Position numbers and translations under genes: made by a program
DNA from: Collimonas pratensis
GTDB taxonomy: Bacteria > Pseudomonadota > Gammaproteobacteria > Burkholderiales > Burkholderiaceae_D
Direction of reading: 5' to 3'
NCBI RefSeq assembly: GCF_001584185.1
Contig: NZ_CP013234.1
Location: 2,666,001-2,730,000, forward strand
DNA length: 64,000 bases
The notes under the pieces: model-generated
Database searches by the model: none
The model's input: only the letters and a program-made list of their open reading frames with translations
Told to the model about the DNA's origin: nothing
In this document: positions 17,601 to 26,397 of the stretch, piece by piece
Layout of the letters: every line of letters starts with the position of its first letter
How positions within the stretch are numbered: the stretch's first letter is position 1

Positions 17601-18716
17601 ATGCAAATCCGACGAGCACTGTCTACAGACAATTCGCGCATTCTCGACTTTCAGGCTCAGCACGCGATGAAGGGGGCGCTGCCGCTGCGCTTCGATCGCA
17701 CGCCAGACTATTTTGCGTTGCATCGCTGCCATGCCGCCGATCAACGGACCTGGCTCGCAGAGAACGAAGATGGTGACATCAAGGGCATTGCTAGCCTGAT
17801 AGTGCGCGATGGATATTTGATGAACCGGATTCAACAGGTCGCCTATCTTGGCGATCTGCGTCTTACGCCGGACCGCTACCTGTCACGTGTCTGGATGGAC
17901 GAAGGGCGCAATCGGCTGGTCGACCTGGGGCGCGAAGCCGGGGTCGAGCACGCCTACTGCTGCATGATTCGCGACAACCGGCTCGCCGTCCAGTCGCTGC
18001 TCGGCGCGCGCAGGGCGGGATGTCTTGCGCTGTCGCATTGGCATGGTTATAGCAACGTGTCAGTGTATGGTAAGAGGGGATGGTGCGATGCGCCGTCGGC
18101 CACTAATACAGTTCGGATCGTGCAGGCGCAAGCGCATCATGCCGATGCGCTGCGCAATTTTCTGGATACTGAATCGGCTGGCCAGCCTTTCGGCTGTGTA
18201 TTCTCCGAGGCAGAGTTTTCGCGCCGGCTGCAGACCTGGCCGGATTTTGGCATCGAAAATTTTTTACTGGCATTGGATGCTGGCGATAATCTGTGCGGCT
18301 GCGTTGCTCCATGGGACGCAGGACGTATCAAGCGGATCGTGCTGGAACGATTGCGACCATCCGTCCAGGCCTTGCGCCTGGCGTTCAACGCCATGGCACC
18401 GATGTTCGACCGCCCTCGGATCGCTGCACCGGGTGAAGCATTGCAGGATATTTATCTGACGCATCTACAGGTCAAGCAACGGGATCCAGCCGTGTTTGTC
18501 GCTCTGCTTGACGCCGCCTGGGCCGCTGTGCGCCACCGTTACGCATTGATGCAGCTATGCCTGTACGACAACGATCCGCTCTGGTCTGCCATGGCTCGCT
18601 ATCGCCTGACGTGCTTGCAGATGGATCTATATACACTGTCAGTTACCGGCGCCGCGCCCGCGATTAACCGTCAAGCAGCCACGCGGATACCCGGCTTCGA
18701 GATATATCTGGTCTGA
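17601..18716 (+). CDS. Tandem GNAT-like acyltransferase
   Basis: A 371-residue soluble protein whose first half (about 1-165) has a GNAT-like layout: MQIRRAL start, WLAENEDGDIKGIASLIV as strands 3-4, VAYLGDLRLTPDRYLSRVWMD as the acyl-CoA-binding strand-helix. The region from about residue 170 (VRIVQAQAHHADALRNFL) appears to repeat the fold, giving a double-domain acyltransferase. ATG 17601 lies 6 bases after the preceding stop. The longer frame from 17535 overlaps it. Probably forms an operon with the preceding gene. Acceptor unknown. Context of desaturases and a GH3 ligase suggests an amine or amino acid acceptor conjugated to a fatty acyl group. Confidence 0.6.
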   Translation: MQIRRALSTDNSRILDFQAQHAMKGALPLRFDRTPDYFALHRCHAADQRTWLAENEDGDIKGIASLIVRDGYLMNRIQQVAYLGDLRLTPDRYLSRVWMDEGRNRLVDLGREAGVEHAYCCMIRDNRLAVQSLLGARRAGCLALSHWHGYSNVSVYGKRGWCDAPSATNTVRIVQAQAHHADALRNFLDTESAGQPFGCVFSEAEFSRRLQTWPDFGIENFLLALDAGDNLCGCVAPWDAGRIKRIVLERLRPSVQALRLAFNAMAPMFDRPRIAAPGEALQDIYLTHLQVKQRDPAVFVALLDAAWAAVRHRYALMQLCLYDNDPLWSAMARYRLTCLQMDLYTLSVTGAAPAINRQAATRIPGFEIYLV

Positions 18717-18814
18717 CACCGTCAGGCCTAGATCAGTAATGGATGACCGATCACGAAGCCCGAATTGAGAAATCTGATGTATTCTGAACGCATCTCAAAT
18801 GTTTTTTCTTCTCT

Positions 18815-19753
18815 ATGCCAACCCTAAATGCACAAACCGGCAGCACGCAATCGCGCCGTTTCGATTTGTCCAATCTGCTTGTGTTGGCATTGCAAAGCGC
18901 TGTCTGGGCCGGAGTTCTGACGTGGCTGTCGAAGAGCGATGGGTTGTCGCTGAAATGGTTGATCCTGATTCCGTTCTGTCTCGTCATGCAAGGTGTATTT
19001 TCGATGATGCATGAAACCTTTCATGGCTCCGGACATCGGCGAGCGAGGTTGAACTATTTGATAATGTGGTGGGCTTCAACCATGTTCGGAAGCTCGGCCA
19101 CTTTGATTCATATCAATCATCTCGGCCACCATGTACGCAATCGCGCGCGCGCCGAACGGGCCGACTTCGCAGGTCCCGGCGAGTCCTTGCTGCGTAAGCG
19201 GATTGAGTATTATGTAGCAATTCTCGGCGGTATCTGGCTCGGCAGCCTCGTCGGAAGCATTGTGTTAGCGTTGCTGCCGGCTGGCATTGCGATCAACTTG
19301 TCGAAGCGTGGCAGCGATAACACTTATGCCGTTGCGTTCAAGGATTTCTCGACGCAAGACTTCCATCGTATCCGCCTTGAAGTCTTGGCCAGCATCGCCA
19401 TGTGGTTGCTGGCAGGCTGGATCCTCGACTGGAAGCTGCTGACCATATTCATCGCCTACATTGCCTTTGCGTTTTCCTGGTCGTCGTTGCAATGGGTGTA
19501 TCACATGCGTACGCCGCTCGATCCGGTTGAAGGCACCTACAACATGCGCGCCCCGATTCTTGTGCGCTGGGCTTTCCTGAACTTCAACTACAACCTGACG
19601 CACCATCGACGACCAAGATTACGCTGGCAGCAGTTGCATGAGACGTCGAGCGCCATCGAAACGCGTCCGCTTTGGTTTGGCTTATTACAGGTCTTCCTGC
19701 CGCCACAACGTCTGCCGGACGACCTAACGCAACTCGACAAAACCTATTTCTGA
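18815..19753 (+). CDS. Membrane fatty acid desaturase-like protein
   Basis: A 312-residue integral membrane protein with four or more hydrophobic segments and the three histidine boxes of the di-iron desaturase/hydroxylase family: HETFH (66-70), HINHLGHH (99-106) and THHRR (263-264). The enzymes use two iron ions and oxygen to introduce double bonds, hydroxyls or, in some paralogs, triple bonds into acyl chains or related lipids. The start ATG 18815 is 98 bases after the GNAT gene. The stop overlaps the GH3 start by one base (TGATG), so the two are translationally coupled. Regioselectivity and substrate unknown. Confidence 0.82.
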   Translation: MPTLNAQTGSTQSRRFDLSNLLVLALQSAVWAGVLTWLSKSDGLSLKWLILIPFCLVMQGVFSMMHETFHGSGHRRARLNYLIMWWASTMFGSSATLIHINHLGHHVRNRARAERADFAGPGESLLRKRIEYYVAILGGIWLGSLVGSIVLALLPAGIAINLSKRGSDNTYAVAFKDFSTQDFHRIRLEVLASIAMWLLAGWILDWKLLTIFIAYIAFAFSWSSLQWVYHMRTPLDPVEGTYNMRAPILVRWAFLNFNYNLTHHRRPRLRWQQLHETSSAIETRPLWFGLLQVFLPPQRLPDDLTQLDKTYF

Positions 19754-21339
19754 TGGATGTGGATCAAAATGGCATTCGTGCCGCATGGCGGGCATTTGCC
19801 GTAGCCGCCCAGCCGATGCTTGATACTTGGCAGGGTGCGCTCGAAGAGCCAGCAGTGGCCCAGCAGCGCCGGCTAATGAAATTGCTTGCTGATAATAGTG
19901 AGTCAGCTTTCGGACGTGCTCATGGTTTTGCCAGAATATCAGACCCCGTGCAATTTCGCGAGCGCGTGCCGATTCATACGTATGCCGACCTGTTGCCGTG
20001 GATCGAACGCGCCCAGCGCGAAACACAGCCAGTATTGACTGCCCAGTCCCCTCGATTTTTCGAGCGCACCAGTGGCAACAGTGCACAGCAGAAGCTGATT
20101 CCTTACACACAAACGTTTCTTGACGAAATCCAAGTCGCACTAACGATCTGGCTTGCCGACTTGTACCGGTGCTTGCCTGCGATTGCTGCCGGGCGCGCCT
20201 ATTGGTCGATGTCACCCCCTATGCAACCAAGTGTCAATGCACTCAACGGCATTCCGATCGGCTCGGAGAGTGACCTCGACTACCTCGGCGGCAGCTTGCT
20301 TGCCGGATTGGCGGCGACGCTAATCATTCCGCCCTTCGCGCAGGAAGCATCTGCATGGCGTGCGCAGACGCTGCTGGCTCTGGTTGCGGCGGAGGATTTG
20401 AGCCTCATCAGTGTCTGGAGCCCGACTTTCCTGACAAGTTTATTGCGCCCATTGTTCGATGTTGGCGATCCCGCTCATGTTGGGATACTGGCGTTACTCG
20501 ATGCTGCGCTGCCGCCATCGCGCAAGAGCGCGTTACGGCAGACGCTGACAACGGGCATGTGCGACGCGCTATGGCCACGGCTTGCTGCGGTGAGCTGCTG
20601 GATGGATGGACCAAGTCGGAATTTTGCGACCCAGCTACAGGCCCGATTCCCGCATGCACTCTGGTTGCCGAAGGGGCTGTTTGCAACGGAGGGGGTAGTC
20701 AGTCTGCCATACGGCACAGGCGCTGGCTGTCCGCTCGCCATCGAAAGCCACTTCCTGGAATTCCTGTTCGACGACGGCAGTGTGCACGACGCTGCCTCCC
20801 TGAGACCAGGCGACAGCGCCCAAATCATCCTGACGACGGGCGGTGGACTGTACCGCTATGCGCTTGGAGACCGCGTGCGTGTTGCCGCGATGTCGAACTG
20901 TACGCCTCGTATCGAATTCGTCGGACGGAGCGGCGTGACCAGCGATTTGGTCGGTGAAAAGCTAGACGAAGACAGCGTGGCCAGCATACTTTCCTCCATC
21001 CTTGCCAGCAGCGACAGTGCGTGCCTGGTACCATGTGTGACGGCCGTGAGACCACACTATGTACTGCTGGTGGCGAGCGGTGAGCATTGCAATTCGGAAG
21101 AATTGCGCTGCGCCGTTGAGCGTGCTCTGGAAGGCTCCTTCCATTATGCGCACGCGCGCCGGCTTGAGCAACTGGGGCCGCTCCGCATTCGCGTGCTGAC
21201 GGGATCTTCAGCTAAGCTTGCTGACGCGCTTCAACAGGCAGCGGAACAAAGCGGCATCCGCGCGGGGGATGTGAAGCCTCGTGTGCTCATCAATCGGCTG
21301 ACCACCGCGAATGCACTACTCGCTCTTACGGATACTTGA
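19753..21339 (+). CDS. GH3-family acyl-adenylating amidosynthetase
   Basis: A 528-residue GH3 auxin-responsive promoter family protein. Adenylate-forming motifs are visible: RTSGNSAQQKLIPYT (about 97-112, matching the SSGTT-x-GKSKFIP pattern), YRYALGDRVRV, and EFVGRSGVTSDLVGEKLDE, the highly conserved GH3 motif that binds the nucleotide. GH3 enzymes activate a carboxylic acid as acyl-AMP and join it to an amino acid. In plants these are JAR1 and IAA-amido synthetases. Bacterial members are poorly described. Here it is coupled to a desaturase and followed 3 bases later by a Rieske oxygenase, so a modified fatty or aryl acid amide is a plausible product. Confidence 0.8.
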   Translation: MDVDQNGIRAAWRAFAVAAQPMLDTWQGALEEPAVAQQRRLMKLLADNSESAFGRAHGFARISDPVQFRERVPIHTYADLLPWIERAQRETQPVLTAQSPRFFERTSGNSAQQKLIPYTQTFLDEIQVALTIWLADLYRCLPAIAAGRAYWSMSPPMQPSVNALNGIPIGSESDLDYLGGSLLAGLAATLIIPPFAQEASAWRAQTLLALVAAEDLSLISVWSPTFLTSLLRPLFDVGDPAHVGILALLDAALPPSRKSALRQTLTTGMCDALWPRLAAVSCWMDGPSRNFATQLQARFPHALWLPKGLFATEGVVSLPYGTGAGCPLAIESHFLEFLFDDGSVHDAASLRPGDSAQIILTTGGGLYRYALGDRVRVAAMSNCTPRIEFVGRSGVTSDLVGEKLDEDSVASILSSILASSDSACLVPCVTAVRPHYVLLVASGEHCNSEELRCAVERALEGSFHYAHARRLEQLGPLRIRVLTGSSAKLADALQQAAEQSGIRAGDVKPRVLINRLTTANALLALTDT

Positions 21340-21342
21340 TTC

Positions 21343-22461
21343 ATGTCGATCCCAGATTTGCAACCGGACTGCGCCAGCGCTTGCCACGCTGTTGCCGGCG
21401 ATGATGAAACACCCGTTGATGGCCTGCTTGAACAATGGTTCGTCGCCTGCACTGAAGGGGAACTGGGGCGAGACAAGCCGCTCGGGGTGAAGATACTCGG
21501 CCTCGGTATTGTGTTGTTTCGCCTGCGTAGCGGCATGGCCGTGGCGCTCGTTGACCAATGCGTGCACCGTGGCACACGATTGTCTGTTGGCAAGATCGCC
21601 GACGATTGTCTGGTTTGTCCGTATCACGGCTGGCGTTACGATGCTCAGGGCCAGGTGGTGCATATTCCCACCATTGACGGCTGCCAGCCTGGGGCCGCGT
21701 CGAGCGGTCATCAATTCCGTCAACGTCAGTTGCAACTGCGTCAACAAGATGGGTTGATCTGGGTCTACCGCGGCAACGGCGTCGCCTCTCGGCCGCCCTT
21801 CCGCATGCCGTTCTATGCGGAAAAGCCGTGGCAGTCTTATTTCATGGTGAACACCTTCGACGGCGATATCAGTATGTTGGCGCAAAATTTCATGGATGTG
21901 CCACATACCGTGTTCGTGCACGATGGCATCTTCCGCTCGAGTCGCGGTAGCGCTATGGAAGCGATAGTGGCGCTGAAAGCGGAAAGTGTCGAGGTCACCT
22001 ATCACGACAGTCAGGACAAGATTGGCATGCTGGACTGGCTCACCAATCCGAAGCGCGAGTCGCTGGTCCATACCGACTGTTTTTTCGCGCCCAATGTTAC
22101 GCGTTGCGACTACTCGTGGGGCGATCTGTCGAGTTTCCTTATCGTTAGCCAGATCACACCTATAGATGCGCGGCGCTCGCGCGTCTATACCTACATTGCC
22201 TATCGCTTCCCGCTGCCAGGCTGGGTGCTGTGGGCGCTAAAGCCATTGCTCCATCTCTACACGCACATTGTGATTCAGCAGGACGTGCGGATCATGCGGG
22301 CGCACCAGCAGGGTCTGGATAACGCGGCTGGGTTCGAGCCACACAACGTCCGCGCCGATATCGTTCACGTGGGCATCGAACGCCTGCTGGCTGCAGTCAG
22401 GCGCGGCGAGACAGTGCCGGAGGCGCGGCAGGGCGTGAAGCCGATGCGCTTTGAGCTTTAG
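21343..22461 (+). CDS. Rieske non-heme iron oxygenase, pheophorbide-oxygenase-like
   Basis: A 372-residue terminal oxygenase. The Rieske [2Fe-2S] site is CVHRG (Cys73, His75) with CPYHGW (Cys92, His95). The mononuclear iron site is NFMDVPHTVFVH, with Asp185, His188 and His193 in the D-x2-H-x4-H pattern. The C-terminal hydrophobic segment (PLPGWVLWALKPLLHLY) recalls chlorophyllide/pheophorbide oxygenases and cholesterol 7-desaturase-like proteins that act on hydrophobic substrates at membranes. No ferredoxin or reductase is encoded nearby, so electrons must come from elsewhere. It begins 3 bases after the GH3 gene. Likely reaction: hydroxylation, desaturation or oxidative cyclisation of the cluster's lipid intermediate (inference). 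Confidence 0.82.
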   Translation: MSIPDLQPDCASACHAVAGDDETPVDGLLEQWFVACTEGELGRDKPLGVKILGLGIVLFRLRSGMAVALVDQCVHRGTRLSVGKIADDCLVCPYHGWRYDAQGQVVHIPTIDGCQPGAASSGHQFRQRQLQLRQQDGLIWVYRGNGVASRPPFRMPFYAEKPWQSYFMVNTFDGDISMLAQNFMDVPHTVFVHDGIFRSSRGSAMEAIVALKAESVEVTYHDSQDKIGMLDWLTNPKRESLVHTDCFFAPNVTRCDYSWGDLSSFLIVSQITPIDARRSRVYTYIAYRFPLPGWVLWALKPLLHLYTHIVIQQDVRIMRAHQQGLDNAAGFEPHNVRADIVHVGIERLLAAVRRGETVPEARQGVKPMRFEL

Positions 22462-22504
22462 GTTACTCAAAGCCGACACTGGAAAATCCGCCTGGGAGCG
22501 AATA

Positions 22505-23428
22505 TCAGGTTTTCGGCGAAGAGATTTCAAGACGGCTAAGTATGTGCCGATGCACCGCAGGCAGATGCTCAAGCGCAAGCGCCGGGTATACGTGATGAAC
22601 CTGGTGAAAGCCTATGTTGCGCGGGAATAGCACGAGCTTGCCCAACCAGCCGTAGTGGCAAGTGTGGGTCATTGCCCACACGGCCTGTTGTGAACGCTCT
22701 CCGTTTTCAACGTGATCATGTTCGATAAGTACGCGATTTGCATTCATGATGCCGGCAAGAATCCACGGCAGCCCGTAATATGTGAAGAAAGGCAATTGCC
22801 AATGGACAATCGCCGTGATAACGAGCAGATAGGCGATGCAATGGGACAGATCTGCGCGCGCGCATGCGATGACCTCAGGATGTTGGCGCAGATCGCGTTT
22901 TGAGCGTTCCTGCAGGAAGCCTCGTGCATACCACGGCCGAAACGCCGGCCAGACCAGTGCAAGCGGTGCCATCAGGGTGCGCAACGGCCACCAGACGGGC
23001 AGCAACGCACCACGCAGCATCATGACGCGCTTGATCCAGCCGCCACGTGCTGCATGGTGGTGAAGGTAGGGATCTTCAGGTGTGCAGACCGCGCGATGGT
23101 GGCGCAGATGATGGTAGCGCATGGCGCTGATCGTGGAGCCGATCGGCCAGCCAGCGAGTGCCTCGATAATGATGAACGCGATCGTCCTGCGACGTGGCGG
23201 AAGGTGGCAGGCATCGTGCAGGATCACGCCTAGCGCCTGTAGGCGTCCCGCGATGAGCAGTAATCCCAGGACATAGATAATCGGGTGCTGGACCAGCACC
23301 ATTGTCGTCCAGCATAGGGCAATAACTAACCAGTCGGTGCAGGCATAGCGGACCAGCCGCCATGGTCTGGCGGCTGCGGAAAACGGCAGAATTTGATGCA
23401 GTTCGGCGGGTGATGGAAAGACAGGCAT
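22505..23428 (-). CDS. Second fatty acid desaturase-like membrane protein
   Basis: A 307-residue membrane protein with desaturase histidine boxes HDACH (71-75), HHLRHH (106-111) and HQVHH (275-279). Hydrophobic stretches lie at about 30-65, 85-100, 140-165 and 195-235. It differs clearly from the desaturase at 18815 and is closer to the acyl-lipid/beta-carotene-type group, so the locus has two independent di-iron enzymes. It converges on the Rieske gene, with 43 bases between the stops and no obvious terminator. It may act in the same pathway from its own promoter in the 23429-23760 gap, where I found no convincing gene. Confidence 0.78.
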   Translation of the reverse strand: MPVFPSPAELHQILPFSAAARPWRLVRYACTDWLVIALCWTTMVLVQHPIIYVLGLLLIAGRLQALGVILHDACHLPPRRRTIAFIIIEALAGWPIGSTISAMRYHHLRHHRAVCTPEDPYLHHHAARGGWIKRVMMLRGALLPVWWPLRTLMAPLALVWPAFRPWYARGFLQERSKRDLRQHPEVIACARADLSHCIAYLLVITAIVHWQLPFFTYYGLPWILAGIMNANRVLIEHDHVENGERSQQAVWAMTHTCHYGWLGKLVLFPRNIGFHQVHHVYPALALEHLPAVHRHILSRLEISSPKT

Positions 23429-23760
23429 AGTGGGTTCAATCTGATATAAGCAGACGCAGCCGCGCCGTGCAGGCTTATGTTAGCTGGAATTGAGTAGTTA
23501 TGGTTGATGCCATTTATTGTTATCCATTCCTGAAGTGCGCCAAAGAATTTTGCGATGCACTTCTCGAACCTATCGATATATCACTCCGGCCGAAGCCGAG
23601 GCGATTCATTTATCACCGACAGTCAGGGCTTGTCGATTGGATTGCAGGAGTCGTGAAATCCACTTGGCTGGCGCGGCCTCCGGCCGATGCCAGCTAGTCC
23701 CCTGGAGCCTTGAAAGCGGATGTATATAATATGGCGTCCAAAGAACCTGCAGAGCTCAAT

Positions 23761-24155
23761 ATGACCACCCGAACCGCCAGTTGCTCATGCGGCCAGCTCA
23801 CGGCTATCACGTCGGTCGACCCTGTTCGCGTCTCCGTTTGCCACTGCCTGGCCTGCCAGCGCAGAACCGGCAGCGTGTTTGCCGCGCAGGCTCGCTTTGC
23901 CGCAAGCGCGGTGGCCATTGCCGGGGGTCTAGCACCTACGTGCGGGTCGGTGACGGCGGAAGCAGGGCTACATTCCATTTCTGCCCCACCTGCGGCGCCA
24001 CGGTGTACTACCTGTGCGAGGGACGCGAAGACAGCGTCTTCATTCCGGTCGGGGCGTTCGCAGATCAGGCCTTTCCCGCGCCCACCTTCTCGGTGTACGA
24101 AGAACGCATGCACAGCTGGGTTGAAATGCCTGCAGACATCGAGCACATGGCTTAG
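23761..24155 (+). pseudogene. GFA/CENP-V family protein gene broken by a frameshift
   Basis: The N-terminal half reads MTTRTASCSCGQL then VSVCHCLACQRRTGSVF in frame 1. The C-terminal half (GGSRATFHFCPTCGATVYYL, then EERMHSWVEMP) reads in frame 3. Together they match the zinc-binding Gfa family, with CxCG, CHCxxCQ and CPxCG in order. The frames must join at the run of five G at 23923-23927. One extra G would restore GGSSTYVRVGDGG and an intact protein of about 131 residues. It is therefore a recent pseudogene, a slippery homopolymer or a sequencing error. The family is related to formaldehyde-activating enzymes, real function uncertain. Its stop overlaps the convergent desaturase stop. Confidence 0.75.
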
Positions 24156-25060
24156 TCCGGTTGCGCCGCAGGCAACTGGGCCACGGCGCGTTCATACTCC
24201 GGCGGCGCCCACAGATGCTTGAGGCGCTGCGCCAGGCTGCCCGGCTGGGCGACGTCGCGCCACATGGCGATGAATTCGTGGAAATTGAGCGTCAACGCAT
24301 TGTGGCTGTGAATCTGGCGCTTGATGCCGTAGTCCACGGCTTCCTGCTCTTCCACATAGGTGCCGAACAGGCGGTCGAACACGATCAGCACGCCGCCATA
24401 GTTCTTGTCGATATAGCAGTCGTTGCGGCCGTGATGGGCGCGGTGGTTGCTGGGGGTGTCGAACCAGTATTCCAGCACGGGATGCAGCTTGCCGACGCTT
24501 TCGGTATGGATGAAGAACTGGTACACCAGGTCGCAGGCGTACAAGATGAACACCACCGCCGGGTGCACGCCCAGCAGCACCAGCGGCATGAAAAATAGCC
24601 ACCAGCCGGTGATCGGATACAGCATCGACTGCCGCATCGCCGTTGTCATGTTCATGTGTTCGCCGCTGTGATGCACCACGTGCGCGGTCCAAAACCAGCG
24701 CACACGATGGCTGCAGCGGTGGAACCAGTAGTAGCAGAATTCGACGCAGAGGAAGATCGGCAGCAGGGTCCAGCCGTTGATCGGGATGGTAAAGAAGCGG
24801 TGGTGCCAGAACCAGAATATGGCGGCGCCGACGAAGATCACGTGCACCGCCAGTTCAAACAGCTGGTAGCTGCTGCCGAGGGTGAGGTTGGTGAGGATGT
24901 CTTTCCAATAAAACTGCTGGCGGGCGCCGCGCTTGCGCATGACCTGCCATTCGATGGCGAAGCCGAGCAGGAACAAGGGGGTCATGCCGATCAGCACCAC
25001 CTGTTTCCACTCTATGTGGGAGCCGAAAGTGCTCTCCATCCAGGCAATCAGATCCATCAT
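24152..25060 (-). CDS. Sterol desaturase / fatty acid hydroxylase family membrane protein
   Basis: A 302-residue membrane protein with the FA_hydroxylase histidine pattern: WFHRCSHRVRWFW, HVVHHSGEHMN and later SNHRAHHGRND. Hydrophobic segments lie in the first 120 residues and around 155-190. Members hydroxylate or desaturate sterols, sphingoid bases and fatty acids using di-iron and oxygen. Start ATG 25060 was chosen because GGAG lies 9 bases upstream on the minus strand. An in-frame ATG at 25075 is possible. It is divergent from an AraC regulator 99 bases away, a likely controller. Confidence 0.8.
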   Translation of the reverse strand: MMDLIAWMESTFGSHIEWKQVVLIGMTPLFLLGFAIEWQVMRKRGARQQFYWKDILTNLTLGSSYQLFELAVHVIFVGAAIFWFWHHRFFTIPINGWTLLPIFLCVEFCYYWFHRCSHRVRWFWTAHVVHHSGEHMNMTTAMRQSMLYPITGWWLFFMPLVLLGVHPAVVFILYACDLVYQFFIHTESVGKLHPVLEYWFDTPSNHRAHHGRNDCYIDKNYGGVLIVFDRLFGTYVEEQEAVDYGIKRQIHSHNALTLNFHEFIAMWRDVAQPGSLAQRLKHLWAPPEYERAVAQLPAAQPD

Positions 25061-25159
25061 GATGTACCGCTCCATGCGCTTTGTCGATACGCTCGATTCT
25101 AACGCCGGGCCTTGCTTAAAGGCTTGACCGCGGCAGACAAATATTTGACAATTCTCGCC

Positions 25160-26194
25160 ATGCACCAAATCATCGCAGAGCAGCAGCCCCGCGGCGTGGT
25201 CCCCAGCACCTATGTGCGGCTGCTATATGAGTATCTGGAACAGCGGGGCGTGGCTGCGGCCGCCTTGCTGGGCGTGCCTGCGCCGGAAGCGGCCGACCGC
25301 GGCTCGCTGCGCTATCCGGTGCTGGCCTGGCGCGGCTTGCTGCAACGCGCTGCCGACCACCTGCATGATCCCTTGCTCGGCCTGCATCTGGGGCGGACCA
25401 TCACGGCCGCCCATTTCGGCGTGATGGGCTATGTGCTGCTGGCCTGCCCGAATCTGGGGGCGGCGCTGGCGCGCACCATGCAATACCAACGCCTGTTGTA
25501 CGACGTCAATCCGATGCGCAGCACGCTGGAGGGCAGCGACCTGCTGCTGGAATGGGGAGTCGAGCAGGGCCGTCCTGGAGCGCTGGTCGATGAATGCGCC
25601 ATCACCGCGTTGCTGCAGCTGGCGCACAATGCCACCGGGCAGCGCATCGCGGCGACCGAAATCCGTTTCGTGAATCCGGCGCCGGCCGACGTCCGGCCCT
25701 ATCGCGACTGGTTCGGCTGCCCGGTGCTGTTCGATCAGCCGTTGACTTCGATCCGCTTTCCGCAAGCGCTGCTGGGCTTGCCCCTGCGGCAGCCGGACAC
25801 GGTCCTGTTGAATGTCCTGGAAAGACAGGCCGACGCTTTGCTGGCGCAATTGCCGCCCAGCGACGACTTTGAACAGGCAGTGCGGCGCTGCATCGCCCGC
25901 CTGGTGCGCGAAGGCCAGCCGGAGCTGGAGCTGGTCGCCAACGAGCTGCATGTTTCGGCACGCACCTTGCACCGCCGGCTGGCCGCCAGCGGCGTCAACT
26001 TCAGAGAACTGCGCGAAAGCATCCGCCTGCGCCTGGCCGAGGATTATCTGGCCGATCCGCGCCTGCAACTGGCCGAAATCGCCCAGCTGCTGGGCTATTC
26101 CGAACAGAGCGCATTCACCCGCGCCTTCCGGCGCTGGAGCGGGCAGGCGCCGTACGCTTTCCGGCTGCAACTGCTCAGTTCTGCTGCCCGCTGA
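25160..26194 (+). CDS. AraC-family regulator with arabinose-binding-like N-terminal domain
   Basis: A 344-residue protein. Residues 1-200 have the PF12625-like sensing domain (YVRLLYEYLEQRG, LLGLHLGRTITAAHFGVMGY). The C-terminal 95 residues form the double helix-turn-helix: ELVANELHVSARTLHRRLAASG then LQLAEIAQLLGYSEQSAFTRAF. Similar regulators (OruR, ArgR-like, PhbR types) respond to small metabolites and activate adjacent catabolic or lipid genes. Placed divergently from the sterol desaturase gene, with 99 bases between starts, it probably controls that gene and itself. ATG 25160 is the start in front of the conserved region. A frame from 25112 has no support. Confidence 0.82.
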   Translation: MHQIIAEQQPRGVVPSTYVRLLYEYLEQRGVAAAALLGVPAPEAADRGSLRYPVLAWRGLLQRAADHLHDPLLGLHLGRTITAAHFGVMGYVLLACPNLGAALARTMQYQRLLYDVNPMRSTLEGSDLLLEWGVEQGRPGALVDECAITALLQLAHNATGQRIAATEIRFVNPAPADVRPYRDWFGCPVLFDQPLTSIRFPQALLGLPLRQPDTVLLNVLERQADALLAQLPPSDDFEQAVRRCIARLVREGQPELELVANELHVSARTLHRRLAASGVNFRELRESIRLRLAEDYLADPRLQLAEIAQLLGYSEQSAFTRAFRRWSGQAPYAFRLQLLSSAAR

Positions 26195-26318
26195 GATCGA
26201 TCTCCAGATCCTGAAAATAGCGCCACGGACGCAATATGGCTGTTAGCTGTCGCCTCGTCACAAGTTTTCCCCGGACTCGAATGCTAGCTTGACATGCACG
26301 CTGCAGCTGCACACCGCA

Positions 26319-26347
26319 GCGTCATGAGGGCGTCATATAAACGCTAT
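26319..26347 (+). promoter_or_regulatory. Pho-box-like direct repeat upstream of phospholipase C
   Basis: GCGTCAT occurs twice at exactly 11-base spacing (26319-26325 and 26330-26336) with GAGG between. ATAA and a third degenerate unit ACGCTAT (26341-26347) follow. The spacing and the TCAT core match PhoB boxes (CTGTCAT repeated every 11 bases). It lies 51-79 bases before the ATG of the PLC gene, the same offset as the AcpA site. Confidence 0.55.
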
Positions 26348-26397
26348 AGCCTGTCGTTCGCATTCTGCAATGAGCAACCATTTCCGGAGATAAGCAC

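Noticed and set aside
23517..23729. Short TTG-start frame in the gap before the GFA gene
   Set aside because: No ribosome site, no recognisable family and a weak start. Treated as noncoding.
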